Source: Candidatus Altarchaeota archaeon
Lineage (GTDB): Archaea > Altiarchaeota > Altiarchaeia > IMC4 > DAOVSA01
DNA: 11,721 nucleotides
Assembly: GCA_030633635.1 (NCBI GenBank)
Contig: DAOVSA010000006.1
Span: 1-11,721 of the forward strand
Direction of reading: 5' to 3'
The notes beneath the pieces were generated by a model. It saw only the letters and a program-made list of their open reading frames with translations. It was not told where the DNA came from and ran no database searches. Positions 7,309 through 11,721 of this stretch are shown here, one piece after another. Made by a program: the position numbers and the translations under genes. The first letter of the stretch is position 1. The number at the start of each line of letters is the position of its first letter.

Positions 7309-7318
7309 AAATCTAAAT
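7299..7318. promoter_or_regulatory. Inverted repeat across the sepS stop codon
   Basis: ATTTAGAT at 7299-7306 and ATCTAAAT at 7311-7318 are perfect complements around an AAAA loop. The left arm contains the end of sepS and the first base of its TAA stop (7306-7308). As RNA it would form an A/U-rich 8-bp hairpin of low stability with no following T-run, so it is a poor intrinsic terminator. It could be an operator or an mRNA end-protection element for the gene starting at 7342. Confidence 0.45.
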
Positions 7319-7341
7319 GTATTATGAAATAGAAATAATTT

Positions 7342-10053
7342 ATGAGATATGAAAGAATGAAAATTAAAATTATCATAAGTTTCGTGTTATTTATTTTACT
7401 GGCAGGGTTGGTTACTGCTGCAGAGATTGCAGATATGTATAAACTTAACTGGGAATATGAGGTGAATGAAGGCGTTGATAAGGTTTACGCATCAGATCTG
7501 GATAATGATGGACATAAAGAGATCTTCGTCGATTCTATAATAAGTATTCTTGCACTCGAGGATGACGGTACTTTTCGGTGGATGTTCAGAACGGATGAGA
7601 CTATGGAGGATGAAATTTTCGATTTCTATGTGACAGATATAGACGGTGATAAATGTGGGGAATTAATAGTCGGTTCTGGGATACATACGGTGACCAGAAA
7701 TCACTGCATAACCTCTGTTGTTGATAAATATGGTGATTTGAAATGGGGGCGTCAAGCAGCAGGTTTAGTTAAATGCGTTTACGCGGCGGATTTGGATAAT
7801 GATGGCTATAAAGAAGTTATCGCAGGGTCTGAGGATAAAAATATCTATGTATTTGATAAAGATGGCGAATTACTATGGGATTTTGAAACTGGTGGTGGAA
7901 TCAAAGATATCTATGCTACGGATTTAGGTATTGGTGACTATGGCTATAAAGAAGTTATTGTTGGATCTGATAATGGAGAGATCTATACCTTTGGTACTGC
8001 GATTAATACGAAAACTAAGAAAATTATGCGTATCCGCGAGTGGGAATATACGATAGATTCCTCAGTTGAGAGTATCTATGCAGCGGATTTAGATGCCGAT
8101 ATCCATAAAGAGGTCATTATAGGATCTTGGGATGGGTGGATTTATGTCTTGGATAGAAAAGGTGAGTTGATTTGGACATATAAAACTAACGGAGCAATTA
8201 GAGATGTATATGCCACGGATCTAGATGATGACGTATATGGGGAAGTCGTAGTTATATCTAATGATAACTTTGTCTATGTTCTGGACAAAAACGGTAAGTT
8301 AAAGTGGAAATATGAGATAAACGATTCAATTAGGGGTATGTCTATAGCAGACGTAGATGGGGGTGGCTACGTAGAAATCATCGTTGGATCTGATGATAAC
8401 TTTGTCTATGTTCTGGACAAAAACGGTAATTTAAAGTGGAAATATGAAACAAAGGAGGGAGTCAAAGATATTTATGTGGTTGATCTGGACCTGGATAAGT
8501 ATAAAGAGATTGTTGTTGGTTCTGGAGGGGATGAAGAACTCATCTTTGAAGACCATATCTATGTTTTTGGAATAACAAGAGAATATATCAAAGAACGACA
8601 GGCAAAGGAGAAAGAAGCAAACATGGACTATGAAAGAGCGGTAAATTACTATGACTTTAAGGAATATGAAGATGCACGTTTCTATGCCTTGATGGCAAAA
8701 GAAACCTATGTTGAGATAGGGATTTCTATTGGGGCTTTCCAATGTGACTTGGTGATAGAGAATGCTACCAAATATATAGATGCAGCTGCCTATTATAAAA
8801 AGGCGGATGAGTATTTTAGAGCCAAAAAATTTGAGGATGCGCTTACTTATGCCCGAGATGCAAAAGAGATATACCTAGAACTTAACGAGTCGGGTAAAGT
8901 TGAGGAATGTGACGTAATAATTGATGCATCAACACAATGGGTTGAGACATATCTGAGAGGACAGGCAAACACCTTCTATGAAAATGCACAGAGTTATTAT
9001 CAATATCGGGCATATGAGGACGCGGTTATCTATGCAGAAAGGGCAAAAGAGTTATACTCACGACTTGAGGATTGGGGAGGAGTATCAAAATGCGATTCAC
9101 TGATAAAGCAAGCGATAGAGTTGTTTGATGCAGAAACTAAAGCAACATCCTACTATCATCTTGCTATGGATTATAACAAAACCGACGAATATGAAAATGC
9201 AATTATCTATGCGGAGAAAGCGAGGAGTCTCTATCTTGCACTTGATAAATCAGATATGGCATTTTTATGCGATGAAATAATATCCAGATGCACGAAGATG
9301 GTAGAGATGTTTAGTAAAGAAGAGCGTGCGTATGAAAAATATAAAGAAGCACAGGGGTATTATAATTCCAGCGATTATGAAAATGCAATTACCTATGCGG
9401 AACAGGCGAAAAATATCTACTTGACACTACAAAACGCGACTATGGTTTCAAAATGTGAAGACTTAATATTCTCTTCCAAACAAATACTCGGCCTCCGTGA
9501 GAGAAAACAACAGGCAGATCTTTACTATGATGAGGCATTGAATTATTCCAAACTTAATGATTATAGTAATACAATTATTACTGCAGATAAGGCAAGAGTG
9601 TTATATATGGAACTCAATGATACAGATATGGTTTTTATGTGTGAGTCGCTGATACAAAAAGCTCAAGCTGAAAAAGACAAAGAACTCCTCTTATATGGTG
9701 TATTTGGTTCTATTATCTTGGTTTTGGGGATAATTCTATTGATAGTTGGGTTGAAAAAGGTAAGAGAAATTACTGGACGTAAGGATGTGGGAGAGACAGC
9801 AGAGATGCAACATGCGTATGTTCTGGAATCTATGAAAGAATTAAAAGGAGACATTGATGGTATTCAGGAATTACTTGAGGAGGGGGAAGTTGATCAGGAC
9901 TCGAAGGATGATTTAAAAAGAAGATGGGAGAAGATGAAGGATGAGTTATCTGAATCAGAGAGGATGAAAGAGGAGGGGGTAGAAGCGGCACCAGATCTTC
10001 GTCCACGAGAGTTACACGTAACTAAGGTGGTAGTAGAAGAGGGGGGGGGATGA
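7342..10053 (+). CDS. Secreted beta-propeller/TPR-like sensor protein with one transmembrane anchor
   Basis: 903 residues; I do not recognise a named family for the whole. Order: signal peptide 1-27 (basic start, hydrophobic core, cleavage near VTAA); about eight propeller repeats over 37-410 of the form VYATDLDxDxYKEVIVGS then IYVLDKxGxLxWxYE, with DxDxDG-type Ca2+ loops as in FG-GAP/PQQ-like propellers, the N-terminal NWEYE strand possibly closing the ring; six TPR-like helical repeats over about 425-776 (YYxxxxYEDAxxYAxxAKExY), each with a Cys followed by an acidic residue; a transmembrane helix about 783-804; then basic LKKVREITGRK and a charged coiled-coil tail to 903. This predicts an outside-facing propeller and TPR part with about 100 residues inside, suiting ligand or surface sensing or scaffolding. 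M6 at 7357 is an alternative start. The stop overlaps the next ATG, so the genes are co-transcribed. Confidence 0.85.
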   Translation: MRYERMKIKIIISFVLFILLAGLVTAAEIADMYKLNWEYEVNEGVDKVYASDLDNDGHKEIFVDSIISILALEDDGTFRWMFRTDETMEDEIFDFYVTDIDGDKCGELIVGSGIHTVTRNHCITSVVDKYGDLKWGRQAAGLVKCVYAADLDNDGYKEVIAGSEDKNIYVFDKDGELLWDFETGGGIKDIYATDLGIGDYGYKEVIVGSDNGEIYTFGTAINTKTKKIMRIREWEYTIDSSVESIYAADLDADIHKEVIIGSWDGWIYVLDRKGELIWTYKTNGAIRDVYATDLDDDVYGEVVVISNDNFVYVLDKNGKLKWKYEINDSIRGMSIADVDGGGYVEIIVGSDDNFVYVLDKNGNLKWKYETKEGVKDIYVVDLDLDKYKEIVVGSGGDEELIFEDHIYVFGITREYIKERQAKEKEANMDYERAVNYYDFKEYEDARFYALMAKETYVEIGISIGAFQCDLVIENATKYIDAAAYYKKADEYFRAKKFEDALTYARDAKEIYLELNESGKVEECDVIIDASTQWVETYLRGQANTFYENAQSYYQYRAYEDAVIYAERAKELYSRLEDWGGVSKCDSLIKQAIELFDAETKATSYYHLAMDYNKTDEYENAIIYAEKARSLYLALDKSDMAFLCDEIISRCTKMVEMFSKEERAYEKYKEAQGYYNSSDYENAITYAEQAKNIYLTLQNATMVSKCEDLIFSSKQILGLRERKQQADLYYDEALNYSKLNDYSNTIITADKARVLYMELNDTDMVFMCESLIQKAQAEKDKELLLYGVFGSIILVLGIILLIVGLKKVREITGRKDVGETAEMQHAYVLESMKELKGDIDGIQELLEEGEVDQDSKDDLKRRWEKMKDELSESERMKEEGVEAAPDLRPRELHVTKVVVEEGGG
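8261..8447. repeat. Near-identical DNA repeat of adjacent propeller blades
   Basis: The 55 bases at 8261-8315 recur at 8393-8447 with one mismatch (8298 G versus 8430 T), a shift of 132 bp or 44 residues, exactly one propeller repeat. Other blades are far more divergent at DNA level, so this is a recent duplication or gene conversion. Confidence 0.9.
10041..10049 (+). repeat. Run of nine G at the junction of two overlapping genes
   Basis: Nine consecutive G supply the final glycine codons of the sensor gene and directly precede the ATGA overlap (ATG 10050-10052, TGA 10051-10053). The run may serve as a crude ribosome binding site. A one-base slip backwards would join the two genes in frame as EEGGGMKEKE. 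Confidence 0.85.
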
Positions 10054-10391
10054 AGGAAAAGGAATTGGATAAACGGGAGTCAGAATTGGATAGAAGGGAA
10101 AGAGAAGAGATAAAAAGGTGGAAGGCACTGGGCAGAAGGGAAATGCACGTAGAAAGAAAAATAACTGCAGGAAAAGGGGCAGGAAAATTGAAAGTAGTGA
10201 CTGACACAATAGGTGGGGTGGGAGATAAAATCACGAATATATCTCCTATAAAGAAAATACTTACGAAATTCACAAAACCGGAGGAAGAAGGGGAGGAAGA
10301 AGGGAAAATGGATGAAAGAGAAAAGGAAAAGAAGAAAAAAGAAGAAGCTGAACTTAAATTATTAGAATTGTTAGGAGGAGGAAAAACTTAA
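10050..10391 (+). CDS. Small highly charged coiled-coil protein
   Basis: 113 residues, no recognised family. It starts MKEKELDKRESELDRREREE, a likely coiled coil; residues 31-75 are basic with glycines and contain TDTIGGVGDKITNISPIKK; the remainder is a Glu/Lys tail (EEEGEEEGK, KEKKKKEEAE) ending LKLLELLGGGKT. No signal peptide or membrane segment, so it should be cytoplasmic, where it could meet the charged cytoplasmic tail of the upstream sensor. It overlaps that gene by 4 nt (ATGA), implying translational coupling, and the next gene starts 29 nt downstream. The C-terminal LLELLGGGKT resembles the opening of the winged-helix domain in the next gene (IDILAGGKKIKT), so it may be a truncated relative of that protein. 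The low-complexity composition makes any homology call weak; the coding call rests on overlap, frame and position. Confidence 0.65.
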   Translation: MKEKELDKRESELDRREREEIKRWKALGRREMHVERKITAGKGAGKLKVVTDTIGGVGDKITNISPIKKILTKFTKPEEEGEEEGKMDEREKEKKKKEEAELKLLELLGGGKT

Positions 10392-10398
10392 ATTATTA
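10351..10398. repeat. 14-bp direct repeat at the end of the charged-protein gene
   Basis: AACTTAAATTATTA occurs at 10351-10364 and 10385-10398, a 34-bp shift. The second copy contains the TAA stop of the charged protein (10389-10391) because it is read in another frame. Confidence 0.75.
10388..10398 (+). promoter_or_regulatory. Possible TATA box for the winged-helix gene
   Basis: TTAAATTATTA is centred about 27-28 nt before ATG 10421, the spacing expected for an archaeal leaderless transcript, and no good Shine-Dalgarno site precedes that ATG. It would allow separate expression of the DNA-binding protein in addition to read-through from upstream. AT-rich DNA makes chance matches common. Confidence 0.35.
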
Positions 10399-10420
10399 TT
10401 AAAATCATTTAGAAAGTAAA

Positions 10421-11721
10421 ATGCAGACGCCCGATAAAAAACTAAAAATTGACATTTTGGCTGGTGGTAAAAAAATAAAAACAAGCGAAGCAGCCCAGAA
10501 ACTTGGAATTGACAAAGAAATGATTAACGGCTGGGTCAGTGCATTGGAAGAGCAGGGATTACTTAGTGTACAACGTCATTTGTTTGGAGATGCAGAGATA
10601 CAACTTACAGAATATGGAGTAAAGAAAATAAAAGAAGTTCATGAAAAAGAGGAGAAAGATAAGGCGAGGAGGGCGTTTTTGAAAATACTAGATGAGGAGT
10701 GGGTAAAGGTAAATGGGGGTGGAGGAAAACCAGAGATGGCAACTGAAGAATCGAAAATGGGAGAGGAAATCGTGGAGAAAGAAGAAACGGAAGCCCTCAA
10801 ACCCGAAGTTATGGAGAAAGTGAAAGAAGAGGAATTGGTGAAAGATGAAGTGAAAATAGGAGATGAAAAGAAGGAGCGGATGGAAGGAGAACCGGAAAAG
10901 AAGGAAGAAGAACCGGAAAGAGGAGAAGAGCAAAGGGAGAAAGCAGAGAAAATAGAAGAAGAACCGAAGGAGGGAGAGGAATTAGAGAAGAAAGAAGAAA
11001 AGGAAGAACCGGAAAGAAAAGAAGAGGAAGAGAAAATAAATGGGGAATTGAAGAAAAAAGGCAATGCATTATTACAATTAATGTCACAGACAGACAAACT
11101 AAAGCTGAGCGATGTAGCCCAGAAACTTGAAATTGACAAAGACACAACCAATACTTTGATAAAAGATTTGGAAGATAATGGTTTGATCACAATCCAGAGC
11201 AGTTTCATGAGGGGTTCCAGCATGAAACTTACAGAGAAGGGTATAAAGAGGATAGAGGAAATTGAGAAAGAAATATCTGAATTGGTGGGATTAGAGGGGA
11301 AGAAGAAAGAGGAAGAACCAGAGAAGAAGGAAGAGGAGCCAATAAAGGAAGAGAAAGAACCAAAGGAAGAGGAACCGGAAAAAGGAGAAGAGAAAAGGGA
11401 GAAAGTAGAGAAAATAGAAGAAGAACCGAAGGAGGGAGAGGAATTAGAGAAGAAAGAAGAGGAAGAACCGAAAAAGGAAGAGGAACTGGAGCCGGAGAGA
11501 AAGGAAGAGGAAGAATTGGAGAAAAAAGGTGATGAACTATTGCAATTAATGTCCCAGACAGACAAATTGAAACTAATTGAAGCGGCCCAGAAACTTGAAA
11601 TTGACAAAAATACGATCGATAACATACTAAAAAGTTTGGAAGATCGTGGCTTGATTAGTATCCAAAAGCGTTTCATGATGGGCCCCAGTATGAAAGTCAC
11701 GGAAAAGGGCTTAAAGAGGAT
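10421..11721 (+). CDS. Multi-winged-helix protein with Lys/Glu-rich linkers (3' end beyond the window)
   Basis: Open from ATG 10421 for 433 codons to the window edge with no stop. It has three related winged helix-turn-helix domains: residues about 7-75 (SEAAQKLGIDKEMINGWVSA, EEQGLLSVQ, LTEYGVKKI), 208-283 (SDVAQKLEIDKDTTNTLIKD, EDNGLITIQ, LTEKGIKRI) and 364-433 or beyond (IEAAQKLEIDKNTIDNILKS, EDRGLISIQ, VTEKGLKR). These resemble MarR/ArsR-type DNA-binding domains. Between them lie linkers of about 130 and 80 residues made mostly of E and K with some P and G, expected to be extended or helical. Domains 2 and 3 are much closer to each other than to domain 1, so the linker-plus-wHTH module was duplicated. 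No membrane segment, so probably cytoplasmic or nucleoid-bound. It follows the membrane sensor and charged protein closely, suggesting a regulator or nucleoid protein tied to that sensor; this coupling is inference. Confidence 0.85.
   Translation, partial: MQTPDKKLKIDILAGGKKIKTSEAAQKLGIDKEMINGWVSALEEQGLLSVQRHLFGDAEIQLTEYGVKKIKEVHEKEEKDKARRAFLKILDEEWVKVNGGGGKPEMATEESKMGEEIVEKEETEALKPEVMEKVKEEELVKDEVKIGDEKKERMEGEPEKKEEEPERGEEQREKAEKIEEEPKEGEELEKKEEKEEPERKEEEEKINGELKKKGNALLQLMSQTDKLKLSDVAQKLEIDKDTTNTLIKDLEDNGLITIQSSFMRGSSMKLTEKGIKRIEEIEKEISELVGLEGKKKEEEPEKKEEEPIKEEKEPKEEEPEKGEEKREKVEKIEEEPKEGEELEKKEEEEPKKEEELEPERKEEEELEKKGDELLQLMSQTDKLKLIEAAQKLEIDKNTIDNILKSLEDRGLISIQKRFMMGPSMKVTEKGLKR
10911..11460. 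repeat. 88-bp near-identical repeat in the charged linkers
   Basis: 10911-10998 and 11373-11460 match at 85 of 88 positions (differences at 10920, 10931 and 10944), a shift of 462 bp. The winged-helix domains that follow are also repeated, with a shift of 468 bp (11075 to 11543). This marks a recent duplication of one linker-plus-domain unit, with a small in-frame length change since. Confidence 0.9.

Noticed and set aside
7299..7318. Intrinsic terminator after sepS
   Set aside because: The hairpin is entirely A/T apart from two G-C pairs at most and is not followed by a T-run, so it is unlikely to terminate transcription.
10639..11700. Long minus-strand open frame encoding a Ser/Phe-rich protein
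   Set aside because: It is the antisense of the Lys/Glu-rich wHTH gene; the GAA/GAG/AAA codons read backwards give Ser, Phe and Leu. Composition is low complexity and the plus strand has clear domain homology.
1..11721. CRISPR arrays, tRNA or rRNA genes, insertion sequences
   Set aside because: I looked for regularly spaced repeats, cloverleaf-like segments and transposase motifs on both strands and saw none; the repeats present are tandem or within coding regions.

Overview
The window reads as archaeal, most likely a euryarchaeal methanogen or methane oxidiser (ANME-1/Syntrophoarchaeum/Archaeoglobus-like). The reasons are an O-phosphoserine-tRNA ligase gene (the tRNA-dependent cysteine route), a hexulose-6-phosphate synthase fused to an RraA-type domain (the archaeal route to ribulose phosphate), TATA-box-like promoters, weak Shine-Dalgarno use and moderate-to-low GC. 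The exact lineage is inference.

Layout. Positions 1-239 hold the 5' part of an unrecognised gene on the minus strand. Positions 240-585 are AT-rich and contain a 16-bp tandem repeat and an 81-bp leftover of the 3' end of a MATE transporter gene. Positions 586-1267 carry a COG1926-type phosphoribosyltransferase broken by a one-base deletion and a 38-bp tandem duplication; a small DUF2267 gene with a perfect ribosome binding site follows directly. An intact MATE transporter lies convergently at 1705-3033 (-), and a compact DEAD-box RNA helicase is divergent from it at 3201-4325 (+).

From 4499 everything is on the plus strand. The HPS-RraA fusion overlaps sepS by 19 nt. sepS lacks the usual N-terminal extension and differs from canonical SepRS around the phosphoserine pocket.

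The most interesting part is 7342-11721, three closely packed genes. The first encodes a secreted, membrane-anchored protein of 903 residues: signal peptide, about eight Ca2+-loop beta-propeller repeats, six TPR-like helical repeats each with a conserved Cys, one transmembrane helix, and a charged cytoplasmic tail. The second, overlapping by ATGA just after a run of nine G, encodes a small highly charged protein. The third, open to the window edge and at least 433 codons long, encodes at least three winged-helix domains strung on long Lys/Glu-rich linkers. Together they look like a membrane sensor paired with an unusual beads-on-a-string DNA-binding protein. The coupling is inference from gene order; I know of no named system with this layout.

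Short local direct duplications recur (378-409, 1176-1237, 4360-4387, 10351-10398, plus longer coding ones in the propeller and wHTH genes). This suggests replication slippage or small duplications are a common source of change here.
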